Shown piece after piece: positions 48,235 through 58,024 of a DNA stretch of 64,000 bases (position 1 is the first letter of the stretch; each line of letters begins with the position of its first letter). The notes under the pieces were generated by a model. That model made no database searches. It was not told the DNA's origin and saw only the letters and a program-made list of their open reading frames with translations. A program made the translations under genes and the position numbers. The DNA is from Scytonema hofmannii PCC 7110 (GTDB taxonomy: Bacteria > Cyanobacteriota > Cyanobacteriia > Cyanobacteriales > Nostocaceae), in contig NZ_KQ976354.1 in NCBI RefSeq assembly GCF_000346485.2, forward strand, positions 3,165,421 through 3,229,420, written 5' to 3'.

Positions 48235-49659
48235 ATGAATCCAGTGATATTGGCAAGGTTGCAAAACTTATGTCGAGATGAAGCAGCATTTCAAATGCTC
48301 AAGCAGATTCTGGCGGAAGAATTTCAACAATTGCAGCAAGAGATCGATCGAGCACATTTCCTCGTAGAGCAACACAAAGCATTGTTCCGGGTGATTACTC
48401 GTCTGCGGGAACCTCTAAATACGGACAAGATTTTTCAAGCCACAGCGACTGAGGTTCGCCAACTCTTGAAAGCAGATCGTGTAGGGATGTTTCGCTTCTA
48501 CCCAAACTCAGGCTGGAATGATGGAGAATTTGTTTCTGAAGATGTAGATCGAGCTTTTGGGTCAGCTATGGCGCAAAAAATCCACGACCACTGCTTTGGA
48601 GACCAATTTGCAGTTCATTATCAACAAGGCCAAATTCAGGCAGTGGCAGATATTTACAATTATGGGCTGAGCAACTGTCACATCCAGATTCTTGCCCAAT
48701 TTCAGATCCGAGCAAACTTAGTAGTGCCGCTATTACAGGGTCAGAATCTTTGGGGATTGCTTTGTATTCACCAGTGCAGTAAACCGCGAGAGTGGCAAGC
48801 AACAGAAATTGAGTTCGCCACTCAAATAGCCAGTCATTTAGGAGTAGCCCTCCAGCATGCAGAACTTTTGGCTGACTTACAGGCAGAAGTGGTAGAACGC
48901 CAGCAAGCAGAGCAATCAGTTAAATTGGTGAACCAGGATCTGCAACGAGCGATCGTTGAACTACAAGCAGTCAATAAAGAGTTGGAGGCTTTTAGCTATT
49001 CTGTCTCCCATGACTTGCGTGCTCCTTTACGCAGTATTGATGGTTTCAGTCAAGCTTTGCTAGAAGATTGCTACGATATGCTGAACAGAAATGGGCAAGA
49101 CCATTTGCGGCGAATTCGGGCAGCCACTCAACGGATGGGGCAATTGATCGACGATCTCCTTAACCTATCTCGTGTCACGCGCAGCGATATGTGTTTGGAA
49201 CTTGTAGATCTGAGTCGGTTAGCGAGTGATATTTGTACCGATCTACAGCAAAACCAGCCACAACGGAAAGTAGAGTTTGTAATTCAAACAGGACTAACAG
49301 CCCAAGGAGATAATCATCTACTGCGAGTGTTGTTAGAGAATTTACTGAATAATGCGTGGAAATTTACCTCCAAGCATACTCAAGCACGGATTGAGTTTGG
49401 AGTGATGTCCAGCGAAAGCAGCATCCCAGTATACTTTGTTCGAGATGACGGTGCGGGCTTTGATATGACCTACGCCAACAAGTTATTTGGACCCTTCCAG
49501 AGGTTGCACAATATGAACGACTTTCCAGGCAATGGGATCGGACTAGCAACAGTTTATCGCATTGTATATCGCCATGGTGGTCGGGTATGGGCAGAAGGAG
49601 AAGTGGAACAGGGAGCTACTTTTTACTTCACATTAGTCGCAGAGGGGGTAAAGAAATGA
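48235..49659 (+). CDS. DXCF-type cyanobacteriochrome histidine kinase
   Basis: A 474-aa light-sensing kinase. Residues about 50-205 form a GAF domain of the cyanobacteriochrome type: the canonical bilin-binding Cys148-His149 is in YNYGLSNCHIQILAQFQIRA, and a second Cys120 is in the DHCF motif, 28 residues upstream, exactly the DXCF spacing. Such domains bind phycocyanobilin or phycoviolobilin through two cysteines and sense violet/blue versus green/teal light. A coiled linker leads to the HisKA domain (SYSVSHDLRAPLRS, His259) and a full ATP-binding domain (NLLNNAWKFT, RDDGAGFD, GNGIGLATVYRI). The next gene overlaps by 4 bp and encodes the likely response regulator. Confidence 0.9.
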   Translation: MNPVILARLQNLCRDEAAFQMLKQILAEEFQQLQQEIDRAHFLVEQHKALFRVITRLREPLNTDKIFQATATEVRQLLKADRVGMFRFYPNSGWNDGEFVSEDVDRAFGSAMAQKIHDHCFGDQFAVHYQQGQIQAVADIYNYGLSNCHIQILAQFQIRANLVVPLLQGQNLWGLLCIHQCSKPREWQATEIEFATQIASHLGVALQHAELLADLQAEVVERQQAEQSVKLVNQDLQRAIVELQAVNKELEAFSYSVSHDLRAPLRSIDGFSQALLEDCYDMLNRNGQDHLRRIRAATQRMGQLIDDLLNLSRVTRSDMCLELVDLSRLASDICTDLQQNQPQRKVEFVIQTGLTAQGDNHLLRVLLENLLNNAWKFTSKHTQARIEFGVMSSESSIPVYFVRDDGAGFDMTYANKLFGPFQRLHNMNDFPGNGIGLATVYRIVYRHGGRVWAEGEVEQGATFYFTLVAEGVKK

Positions 49660-50144
49660 GCGAGAATCACAAAACAATTCTTTTAGTGGAGGATAATCCG
49701 GATGATGAAGCGTTGACAATCAGAGCGCTTCAACGCAGTCATATCAGCAATGAGATCGTGGTGGCTCATGACGGGGTTGAAGCTTTGGATTACTTGTTTG
49801 GCATTGGCATTTATGCCGAACGGGATATTAGCGTCAAGCCTACGGTGATTTTACTAGATCTAAAACTGCCTCGTGTTGATGGCATAGAAGTTTTGCGCCG
49901 TTTGCGAGAAGATGAACGCACTAAATTGCTACCCGTGGTGGTTCTAACCACCTCTAACGAAGAACAGGATATGCTCGATAGCTACAGCCTGGGATGCAAC
50001 AGTTACATCCGCAAACCTGTGGATTTTCTTCAGTTTTCAGAGGCAATCCGTCAATTGGGGATGTATTGGCTCTTGATAAATGAACCACCACCTGACTTGA
50101 AAGAGCAGGGGGCAGGGCGCATGGAGCAGGGGGAAAATCAATAA
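49656..50144 (+). CDS. Rcp1-type response regulator
   Basis: A stand-alone receiver domain, 162 aa, starting at ATG 49656, whose ATGA overlaps the kinase stop. The acidic pocket is ILLVEDNPDDEAL, the phospho-acceptor Asp is in ILLDLKLPRVDG (about residue 68), the Thr/Ser switch in VVVLTTSNEE and the Lys in YIRKPVDF. It belongs to the Rcp1 class, the partners of phytochrome-type kinases in cyanobacteria. No output domain is present; the C-terminal tail (KEQGAGRMEQGENQ) is low-complexity. It should take phosphate from the CBCR kinase upstream. Confidence 0.92.
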   Translation: MSENHKTILLVEDNPDDEALTIRALQRSHISNEIVVAHDGVEALDYLFGIGIYAERDISVKPTVILLDLKLPRVDGIEVLRRLREDERTKLLPVVVLTTSNEEQDMLDSYSLGCNSYIRKPVDFLQFSEAIRQLGMYWLLINEPPPDLKEQGAGRMEQGENQ

Positions 50145-50200
50145 ATTTCATCCGTTCTGGTGTACGCAGTTTATGACGGCTATTTAAGGAGTTGGCGAAG

Positions 50201-52135
50201 ATGATCTCTCACCTACGCGTTCTCATTGTTGAGGATTCGGAAGATGATGCTTTCTTGGTCTTAAGAGAATTGCGTCGGGGTGGCTATACTCTGGACTATG
50301 TTCGAGTAGATACTCCGGTTGCAATGCGTGCAGCTCTCGATCGCCAACCATGGGATATCGTAATTGCAGACTATAATATGCCTGCTTTCAGCGCCCCAGA
50401 AGCTCTTAAACTTCTCCAGAGTCGGAAGGTAGATTTACCATTTATTATCGTCTCCGGCGCAATTGGAGAGGATATTGCCGTTGCTGCAATGAAAGCAGGA
50501 GCGCATGACTACTTAATAAAAGGTAATCTAACTCGCTTAGTACCCGCAGTGGAGAGAGAGTTGCGGGAGGCTATTGAGCGGCACAAACGGCACAGTGCAG
50601 AACGAGCTTTACAGGAAGCACAACAACAAATCCGCGAACAAGCTGCGTTGTTAAATGTTACAACTGACGCAATTTTTGTTCAAGATTTGGAGTACCACTT
50701 CTTATTCTGGAATAAAGGTGCCGAACGCTTGTATGGATGGGAAGCAGCAGAAGCCCTTGGTAAGCGTGCTACCGAACTTCTGTACGAATCTGAGGAAACT
50801 TTGCCCCAATTTGAAGCAATACAGACAACGTTAGCCAAAGAGGGTCAATGGCAAGGTGAATTGCAGCAAGTCACAAAAGACGGCAAAAATATTATAGTCG
50901 AAAGTCGCTGGACACTTGTACTTGATGAAGTTGGCAACCTTAAATTTATTCTCACTGTCAGTACTGATATTACTGAAAAAAAACAACTCGAAGCACAATT
51001 TTTCCGAACTCAAAGGTTAGAAAGCTTGGGTACTCTCGCTAGCGGAATCGCTCACGACTTTAACAATATCCTCACTCCCATTTTAGCAGTTGCCCAATTA
51101 CTGTCTCTCAAATTTCCCAACCTTGATGAGAACACTCAGCAATTATTGAGGATGTTGGAAGATAGCAGTAAGCGTGGTGCTGATTTAGTCAAGCAAATTT
51201 TGTCGTTTAGTCGAGGAGTGGAAGGGAGTTATACCGTTGTCCAGATTCGGCATTTACTTTTAGATGTCACCCAGGTGGCTCAACGAACTTTCCCAAAATC
51301 CATAGAAACTCAAACTCACATAGCGTCAGATCTTTGGACTGTTTGTGCAGATGCTACTCAACTTCATCAGGTATTGATGAACCTTTGTGTCAATGCTCGT
51401 GATGCTATGCCTAATGGCGGTACGCTCAACATTAGCGCCGAAAACCTTTGGATTGACGAAAACTATGCTCGAATGTATGTCGATGCTAAAGAAGGTCCTT
51501 ACGTTGTAGTGACTATTGCGGATACCGGAACAGGCATTCCACCAGAAATTATAGACCGCATTTTCGATCCTTTTTTTACTACTAAAGAATTGGGTAAAGG
51601 GACTGGATTAGGGCTTTCCACTGCCATGGGTATTATTAAAAAACACGGTGGTTTTGTGAATGTGTACAGCCAGGTAGGAAAAGGAAGTCGCTTTCAGATG
51701 TATTTGCCAAGTAGCCAAGTTACGGAAACTCCAGCAGTAACTGATGTAGATTTACCTCACGGTCGTGGCGAATGGATTTTGGTGGTAGATGATGAAACCA
51801 CAATTTGCGAGATTGCTAAAACGACCCTGGAGAGCTATAATTACAACGTTTTAACTGCCAGTGATGGAATTGAGGCACTTGCACTCTACGCTCAGTATAA
51901 GGGTAAAATCAGCGCGGTGTTGATAGACCTGATGATGCCCGGTATGGATGGTTCCACCACAATTCTCACGTTGCAACGCATGAATCCACAGGTACGAATT
52001 ATTGCAACGAGCGGGCTGATGAGCAATTGGACAACAGCTCAAAAGAAAAGTCTTGGATGCCAAGACTTCTTGCCAAAACCTTTCACAGCTAGGACATTGC
52101 TAAATACCTTGCGAGATGTAATCCGCTCTCATTGA
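50201..52135 (+). CDS. Hybrid sensor kinase: REC-PAS-HisKA-HATPase-REC
   Basis: A 644-aa hybrid kinase beginning at ATG 50201, with AAGGAG nine nt upstream. Order: receiver domain with Asp57 (IVIADYNMPAF), PAS domain about residues 140-265 (DAIFVQDLEYHFLFWNKGAE), HisKA with GIAHDFNNILTPILAVAQLL, HATPase (LMNLCVNARDAMPNGG, ADTGTGIPPE, GTGLGLSTAMGIIKKHGG), and a second receiver with Asp in VLIDLMMPGMDG. It follows the CBCR kinase and its regulator on the same strand, 56 bp downstream, so it probably belongs to the same light-signalling chain, receiving and redistributing phosphate. Confidence 0.93.
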   Translation: MISHLRVLIVEDSEDDAFLVLRELRRGGYTLDYVRVDTPVAMRAALDRQPWDIVIADYNMPAFSAPEALKLLQSRKVDLPFIIVSGAIGEDIAVAAMKAGAHDYLIKGNLTRLVPAVERELREAIERHKRHSAERALQEAQQQIREQAALLNVTTDAIFVQDLEYHFLFWNKGAERLYGWEAAEALGKRATELLYESEETLPQFEAIQTTLAKEGQWQGELQQVTKDGKNIIVESRWTLVLDEVGNLKFILTVSTDITEKKQLEAQFFRTQRLESLGTLASGIAHDFNNILTPILAVAQLLSLKFPNLDENTQQLLRMLEDSSKRGADLVKQILSFSRGVEGSYTVVQIRHLLLDVTQVAQRTFPKSIETQTHIASDLWTVCADATQLHQVLMNLCVNARDAMPNGGTLNISAENLWIDENYARMYVDAKEGPYVVVTIADTGTGIPPEIIDRIFDPFFTTKELGKGTGLGLSTAMGIIKKHGGFVNVYSQVGKGSRFQMYLPSSQVTETPAVTDVDLPHGRGEWILVVDDETTICEIAKTTLESYNYNVLTASDGIEALALYAQYKGKISAVLIDLMMPGMDGSTTILTLQRMNPQVRIIATSGLMSNWTTAQKKSLGCQDFLPKPFTARTLLNTLRDVIRSH

Positions 52136-53868
52136 GAATGAATTGGTAAAGAAATAGTAAACTCAGTACCTTTATCTAATTCCGACTTGCAAGTGATTTT
52201 GCCACCATGTTTTTCCACTACAATCTGATGAGTAATGGCTAAACCCAACCCAGTACCAACGCCTCGGGGTTTGGTTGTAAAAAATGTTTCAAATATTTTA
52301 CTCTGATTTTCTAAGGGAATGCCCAGACCGTTATCTGCAATTCGCACAAGAATCCAATTTTGCTCGTAAATTTCGGTTGTTATGGTAATTTCAGGTTGAA
52401 ATTGCGAATTGACAGCTAATTTTTCCTCTAAAGTGTCAATAGCATTGCTTAAAAGATTCATAAACACCTGGTACAGTAATCCCATATAACCTGCGATCGC
52501 AAAAATATCACCGTAGTTGCGAACGACTTTAATGTTCTGTTTTAACCGACTGTTAAGAATCGATAAAGTGCTGTCAATACAGGGGTGTATATTCACTGGC
52601 TGTGCATCACTTCCATCAAGACGGGCAAAGTCTTTTAAACTCCCAGCAATTTCTCTGGTTCGGATAGCTCCAAATTCTATCGAATTTAAAAGTTTTGGTA
52701 AATCATCTTTAAGAAACTCTAAATCGATTGTCTGTGCAAGTACTTGCGTATCCGCAGAGGGGTTTGGAACTTCTTCTTGGTAGGCTTGTAACAATGCCAA
52801 CAAATCGTCAATGTATGTTTTTGCGTGTACTAAGTTGGCAGAGATAAAACTCACGGGATTGTTAATTTCATGAGCAACTCCCGCAATCATTCTTCCCAAA
52901 CTGGACAACTTCTCACTTTGAACTAATTGTGCTTGGGCTTCTGCTTGTTGTTCTTTTAACAGCTGCTTGACTTGTTGGATGAGCAAGTTTAAGGAGATAG
53001 CTAACTTGCCAACCTCATCTGTAGTCGTTACAGGTGTTTGCAAATCAAAGTTGCTTTCCTGGGTAACGCGTTGAGCAACATTTGTGACTGTCGTTAGAGG
53101 ATGGGCAATGGCGCTACTTGTATAGAAAGCCAGGATAGCAGCCAACGCGGTTGAGAATAAAATACTTCCAATAATGAGCTGCAATCGCAGTCTTTCTGCA
53201 AGCAGCACATTCTTTTCTGCTTGAGTGCGATCGCGATACGAAGCTTGAATAACTTCAGTTAGATCGTCTGAGAAGCTATCAAATTTCAGTGCGATCGGGC
53301 TATTTGTAAAGTTTAATAAAACTTGCTGGGCAGTTGTCATCTCCTCTAACTTGAAAGAGGACATTTGAAGTTGTCCCATAAGTTTCTCTATTTGCTCCCA
53401 GTATTCTTCGGGTACACCTTTGTAAGTTTCTAACAGATCCGGTATACCGTCAGTATGCTTTTCTCGTTGATAACTTGTACGACTTACATAAGATGTTATT
53501 TTTGACAACAACTGATTAATTTCAGTTGTATGCTCTAGAAAATGAAAATGCTCTTCTTGTAAGAGTTTTGAGTTCTGAATCAAAGGAATAAACTGTTGTT
53601 GGTGAGTTCGCGTTTGCAGGATAGCATTTTGCAAGCGACTCAGAAGTTCTATTTCTTGGATGGCATGGTCGTGCTTTTCTTGGGCTTGGCGATGATAATA
53701 CTCTCCAATTGTGATTCCTGCAATCGTTCCGACAATTGCTACACTAAGAGCAAGAGCATAGCCATATCCAATTTTTTGACTAATGCTCAGATGACTCAAA
53801 AACCGTTTAAACAAGTTATAAATAGAACTATTTTTTGAGGGCAAGCGTGTATTTTGCGTAACAGTCAT
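52129..53868 (-). CDS. Membrane sensor histidine kinase, HAMP type (paralogue 1)
   Basis: A 579-aa kinase with two transmembrane helices (YGYALALSVAIVGTIAGITI near residue 37; IIGSILFSTALAAILAFYTS near residue 243) framing a periplasmic sensor region of about 180 aa. A HAMP linker follows, then HisKA with GVAHEINNPVSFISANLVHA (His near residue 337), and HATPase (LMNLLSNAIDTLEEKL, RIADNGLGIPLEN, FFTTKPRGVGTGLGLAITH). The 3' end overlaps the convergent hybrid kinase by 7 bp. It is the tandem paralogue of the gene at 54199. No cognate regulator is adjacent on its strand. Confidence 0.92.
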   Translation of the reverse strand: MTVTQNTRLPSKNSSIYNLFKRFLSHLSISQKIGYGYALALSVAIVGTIAGITIGEYYHRQAQEKHDHAIQEIELLSRLQNAILQTRTHQQQFIPLIQNSKLLQEEHFHFLEHTTEINQLLSKITSYVSRTSYQREKHTDGIPDLLETYKGVPEEYWEQIEKLMGQLQMSSFKLEEMTTAQQVLLNFTNSPIALKFDSFSDDLTEVIQASYRDRTQAEKNVLLAERLRLQLIIGSILFSTALAAILAFYTSSAIAHPLTTVTNVAQRVTQESNFDLQTPVTTTDEVGKLAISLNLLIQQVKQLLKEQQAEAQAQLVQSEKLSSLGRMIAGVAHEINNPVSFISANLVHAKTYIDDLLALLQAYQEEVPNPSADTQVLAQTIDLEFLKDDLPKLLNSIEFGAIRTREIAGSLKDFARLDGSDAQPVNIHPCIDSTLSILNSRLKQNIKVVRNYGDIFAIAGYMGLLYQVFMNLLSNAIDTLEEKLAVNSQFQPEITITTEIYEQNWILVRIADNGLGIPLENQSKIFETFFTTKPRGVGTGLGLAITHQIVVEKHGGKITCKSELDKGTEFTISLPIHSQ

Positions 53869-53948
53869 AATTTTTGCCCTTAACTAAATATTTAAGCTAT
53901 GTTGCAAAAAAATATAAGTGAGTCGATGCTCATAATTATCATTAGTTT

Positions 53949-53980
53949 GTAGTTGCGCTTTAGCGCTAAAGCGCAACTAC
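53949..53980. repeat. Palindrome GTAGTTGCGC...GCGCAACTAC
   Basis: A perfect 32-bp palindrome in the gap between the two tandem kinase genes. It is shared with 23795-23828, including the left flank ATCATTAG. Confidence 0.85.
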
Positions 53981-54198
53981 GAACCAAATCCAAAGATTTT
54001 ACTTTTCGTTACATAGTATGAATTTTTCTTACCGACTGACTTATGCAGAAAATATAACTTGATTTCTCAAGCCATACCATAGTGTTTCTACGTAAGAATG
54101 ATTTATAAAAATTCACTTGTCTAATATAGAGATAACACAATGTGCGGCAAATAAGTTATTATAAAGAGTTGGGAGACTTTTTAGCGCTTTGCATGAGT

Positions 54199-55896
54199 TT
54201 ATTTAGAATGAATTGGTAGAAACACTGTAAACTCAGTGCCTTTATCTAATTCCGAGTTGCAAGTGATTTTGCCCCTATGTTTTTCCACCACAATCTGATA
54301 AGTAATCGCTAAACCCAAACCAGTACCAACACCTCGGGGTTTGGTTGTGAAAAATGTTTCAAATATTTTGCTCTGATTTTCTAAAGAAATACCGGAGCCG
54401 TTATCTCCAATTCGCACGACAACCAAATTTAAATCGCCCAGTTCAGTTGTAATTCTAATTTCAGGTAAAAATTGAGGATTGTCTGTAGTTTTTTCTTCTA
54501 AAGCATCAATGGCATTAGATAATAAATTCATAAACACTTGATATAACAATCCGGGATAGCCTGAAACATTTGGAATGTCTCCATAGCTACGTACAATATT
54601 AATGCCTTTTTTCAAGCGATTTTGCAAAATTAAGAGCGTGCTGTTCAAACAAGCGTGTATATCTACAAACTGGATTTCACCTTCATCTAATCGAGAAAAA
54701 TCTTTTAAACTTCGAGCAATTTCACGAGTTCTATCAGCACCAAATTCTATAGATTTCAAGAGTTTTGGCAAATCTACTTCTAAAAATTCTAAATCTATCT
54801 CCTCAGCTAGTACTTGGATGGAAATGGGGGGGTTAGGTATTTCAGTTTTGTAAGTTTGCAACAGGGTGAGAATATCATCAATATAGTTTTTTGCATGGAC
54901 AAGATTGCCAGAAATAAAATTAACAGGATTGACAATCTCATGAGCAACTCCCGCAAGCATCCTTCCCAAACTACACATTTTCTCACTTTGAATAAGTCGA
55001 GCTTGGGTTTCCGCTTGTTGTTCTGCCAAAAGTTGCTTGACCTGTTGAATGAGTTGGTTGAGAGAGATAGCTAACTCTCCAACTTCGTCTTCTGTAATGA
55101 CGGGTGCTTGCAAATCAAAATTGGCTTCTTTAGTGACTCGTTGAGCAACTGCTGTTACCGTTTTGATAGGGCGAGCAATAGTACGACTTGTGTAGAGAGC
55201 CAGAATTGTAGCAAGTGCTGTAGAGAACAATATACTGCCAATGGTAATTTGAACTTGCAGTGTAGCTGCCTGATTTTTAGCGATATCCGCTTGTTCTTGA
55301 CGCTCGTGAATTAATATGGTAAAAGCCGTTAATTCATGAATAAATTTATTAAATCGAATTGCAGCAGAATTCTGGTAAAATTGCCAGATGAGCGATCGCG
55401 CTTCCAACTCTTCCTGATATTTTCCATTAGATACCAATTTTTCCAGCAAAAGTTTAAACTGTTGAAAATATTCTGTTACTGTCAGCTCGTGCTTTTCTAG
55501 AAAAACTTGTAGATCCTTTTGAGAATGCGTTTGACTAAATTCTTGCAACTGAGCAAGCAACTTTTCGGTTTCCTTTACATCAATCAATAAATCAGATTTT
55601 TCTGTTTGCAAAATCTGGGGTTGTTTCAAAAAAGGGATAATTTCTTGCTGATGGCTTTGGATTTCTAATAAAGCGCCTTGCAGTTCACTTAACAATCCTT
55701 CTTCTTCATCTGTGACTACCATTTGATATCTCACTTTTTGATAGTAGAGATCGCCAATTTCTAATCCTGCTATTATCCCCAAAACAGCAATTCCCAGAGA
55801 CAGCCCATATCCCACGACAATTTTTTGTCGAATACTGAGTCGGTGGAATGCTCGTTTAACTAAGCTAGAATAGCTGGCTTGAGGTGTCGAAGTCAT
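54199..55896 (-). CDS. Membrane sensor histidine kinase, HAMP type (paralogue 2)
   Basis: A close paralogue of the kinase at 52129: the same two-helix plus HAMP layout, with HisKA GVAHEIVNPVNFISGNLVHA and HATPase MNLLSNAIDALEEKTTDNPQ, RIGDNGSGISLEN and TTKPRGVGTGLGLAITYQ. The C-terminal 330 residues are more alike than the sensor regions, suggesting duplication with sensor divergence. The start is taken at ATG 55896 (MTSTPQASYSSLVKRAFHRL); 14 more codons are open upstream. Kinase function should be intact; the signal is unknown. Confidence 0.9.
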   Translation of the reverse strand: MTSTPQASYSSLVKRAFHRLSIRQKIVVGYGLSLGIAVLGIIAGLEIGDLYYQKVRYQMVVTDEEEGLLSELQGALLEIQSHQQEIIPFLKQPQILQTEKSDLLIDVKETEKLLAQLQEFSQTHSQKDLQVFLEKHELTVTEYFQQFKLLLEKLVSNGKYQEELEARSLIWQFYQNSAAIRFNKFIHELTAFTILIHERQEQADIAKNQAATLQVQITIGSILFSTALATILALYTSRTIARPIKTVTAVAQRVTKEANFDLQAPVITEDEVGELAISLNQLIQQVKQLLAEQQAETQARLIQSEKMCSLGRMLAGVAHEIVNPVNFISGNLVHAKNYIDDILTLLQTYKTEIPNPPISIQVLAEEIDLEFLEVDLPKLLKSIEFGADRTREIARSLKDFSRLDEGEIQFVDIHACLNSTLLILQNRLKKGINIVRSYGDIPNVSGYPGLLYQVFMNLLSNAIDALEEKTTDNPQFLPEIRITTELGDLNLVVVRIGDNGSGISLENQSKIFETFFTTKPRGVGTGLGLAITYQIVVEKHRGKITCNSELDKGTEFTVFLPIHSK

Positions 55897-56097
55897 GCTG
55901 CACTCGATATGAATCTTTTTTAGCAAACGGTAGAGCACTAGAAACGAGGAACTAGTCTGGAAGGATTATACGCTAAATTTTATACAAAATATTTAATGAT
56001 TTAGTAAATTACCATGCCACTACCCTGGGGAAAAATACGGAACCATCCTCAAACTATTAAGATCGAAGTATCGGAATATTAATAGCCCTTTTCCAGT

Positions 56098-57621
56098 ATG
56101 CCTCTTCCCCGCGCGATCGCCTTGATTGTTGGTCTTATTATCATCCTGGGACTCAGCCTGTGGTTGATCAATTCTCTTATTCAGCTTTACTGGCAATTAT
56201 CTTGGAGTTCTCCGTTACTGGGCAACTTACTCTTGATATTAGTCGTTATTTGTATAGCAGCGTTAATCGCTGGATTTGTTTACTATATACTAGTGATTCA
56301 GGCAGGAGAGCAGCGTCAACGCCGCAAGCGCAGACAGCAAGCAAACGTTCAAGTTCCAGACGCCAGACCCGAAGCGGCTTCTTCAACTTTACAAGCTGTG
56401 CGACAGCAGGTGGAACAAGTTCAAGATGAAGTCACCCGCCAAGCTTTACTGAGCAAATCGCGAGAAATTGAAGCTAATCTAGCTCGTGGTGAAATTCAAG
56501 TTGTGGTTTTTGGTACGGGGAGTGCGGGGAAAACCTCCCTAGTGAATGCCATCTTGGGACGCGTAATTGGCAAAGTTGATGCGCCCATGGGAACCACTCA
56601 AGTTGGGGAAACTTACTGTTTGAGGTTAAAGGGATTAGAACGCAAAATTTTAATTACGGATACACCAGGAATTTTAGAAGCAGGGGTAGCGGGAACAGAA
56701 AGGGAACAGCTTGCACGAGAACTGGCGACGGAAGCAAATTTACTATTATTTGTCGTAGATAATGATATTCGGCGCTCGGAATACGAACCGTTGCGAGCTC
56801 TGGCAGAAATTGGCAAGCGATCGCTTGTTGTCCTAAATAAAATAGATATCTATACAGATGAGAATAAAGAAGCTATTTTGGCACGTTTGCGCGAACGAGT
56901 GCGCGGATTTATTGCACCAAGTGATGTTGTGGGAATTTCTGCCAATCCTCAAGTGGTAGAGTTAGAAAACGGTGGCATCTTTCAACCAGACCCGGAAATT
57001 TTACCATTACTCAAACGGATGGCAGCAATTTTGCGAGCAGAGGGTGAAGATTTGGTGGCTGATAATATCCTCCTGCAATCCTTGCGCTTGGGAGAAGAAG
57101 CCCGAAAAATTATAGATGCCCAACGTCGCCGACAAGCTAATAAAATAGTTGATCGATTTCAATGGATTGTTGCTGGTGTAGTTTCAGTGACACCTATACC
57201 AGTGGTTGATTTACTAGCAACGGCTGCTGTGAACGCCCAAATGGTTGTAGAAATTGGCAGAGTTTACGGTTGTGACCTAAATTTGGAACGAGGAAAGGAA
57301 TTAGCTCTGTCTTTAGGGAAAACGCTTGCTAGTTTGGGAATAGTTAAAGGAGCGTTGCAGTTAATTTCTGTGGCATTACAGACAAATCTTGGTACTTTTA
57401 TTATTGGTAGAGCCATTCAAGGTGTGACAGCTGCCTATCTTACGCGGATTGCTGGGAAAAGTTTTATTGAGTATTTTCGCAATGACCAAGATTGGGGTGA
57501 TGGAGGTATAACTGAGGTTGTGCAGCGTCAGTTCCAACTGAATCGTCGAGATGAATTTATGAAGTCATTCATTCAAGAAGCGATTGCACGAGTGGTTAAA
57601 CCAGTGACCAGTGACCAGTGA
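56098..57621 (+). CDS. Membrane-associated GTPase with DUF697 domain
   Basis: A 507-aa protein. Two N-terminal transmembrane helices (AIALIVGLIIILGLSLWLI, LLLILVVICIAALIAGFVYY), a basic coiled region, then an Era-like GTPase: G1 VVFGTGSAGKTSLVNAILGR (about residue 138), G3 ITDTPGILEAG and G4 VLNKIDIY. The C-terminal half is a DUF697-type hydrophobic domain (VAGVVSVTPIPVVDLLATAA). Such proteins are common in cyanobacteria and may shape membranes or stress responses; the role is not settled. The residues PVTSDQ and the stop lie in the STRR array. Confidence 0.9.
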   Translation: MPLPRAIALIVGLIIILGLSLWLINSLIQLYWQLSWSSPLLGNLLLILVVICIAALIAGFVYYILVIQAGEQRQRRKRRQQANVQVPDARPEAASSTLQAVRQQVEQVQDEVTRQALLSKSREIEANLARGEIQVVVFGTGSAGKTSLVNAILGRVIGKVDAPMGTTQVGETYCLRLKGLERKILITDTPGILEAGVAGTEREQLARELATEANLLLFVVDNDIRRSEYEPLRALAEIGKRSLVVLNKIDIYTDENKEAILARLRERVRGFIAPSDVVGISANPQVVELENGGIFQPDPEILPLLKRMAAILRAEGEDLVADNILLQSLRLGEEARKIIDAQRRRQANKIVDRFQWIVAGVVSVTPIPVVDLLATAAVNAQMVVEIGRVYGCDLNLERGKELALSLGKTLASLGIVKGALQLISVALQTNLGTFIIGRAIQGVTAAYLTRIAGKSFIEYFRNDQDWGDGGITEVVQRQFQLNRRDEFMKSFIQEAIARVVKPVTSDQ

Positions 57622-57670
57622 CCAGTGACCAGTGACCAGTGACCAGTGACCAGTGACCAGTGACCAGTGA
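57601..57670. repeat. STRR heptamer array (CCAGTGA)10
   Basis: The longest array in the window: ten perfect copies of CCAGTGA. It begins inside the GTPase gene (last codons) and continues beyond its stop. Confidence 0.95.
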
Positions 57671-58024
57671 CGACCCCATTACAATATGAACATAACTATT
57701 AGGGAGTAATAATTATGCCTTATCGAAGGTAGATGAAGCTTGGGCTGATACATGGTTGCAGGGAAAGGAACTAAGGTAAACGATGAAACACGCTATTATT
57801 CTTTTTATACTCTAAATTTCTGTTATTATCCTTCAGTATTACTTATATTCCGATCAAAAAAAGTAATACATAATACTATTTTTGAAAAAAGTATCCGTAA
57901 AAATGACTAAGATATATGTTATTGTTAAATTAGAGCACTACTTTGTTCATTTATTTACACGGCATTCCGGAAACAGGGGGCAAAAATAGAAAACCTATAT
58001 AAGCAGTGACTCAGTAACTAGCTA
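57671..58024. other. Intergenic region without supported gene
   Basis: About 350 bp, AT-rich to the right. Short frames only (for example a four-codon frame after TATTAGGGAGTAATAATTATG). It must hold the promoter of the kinase gene at 58025; no motif stands out. Confidence 0.5.
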
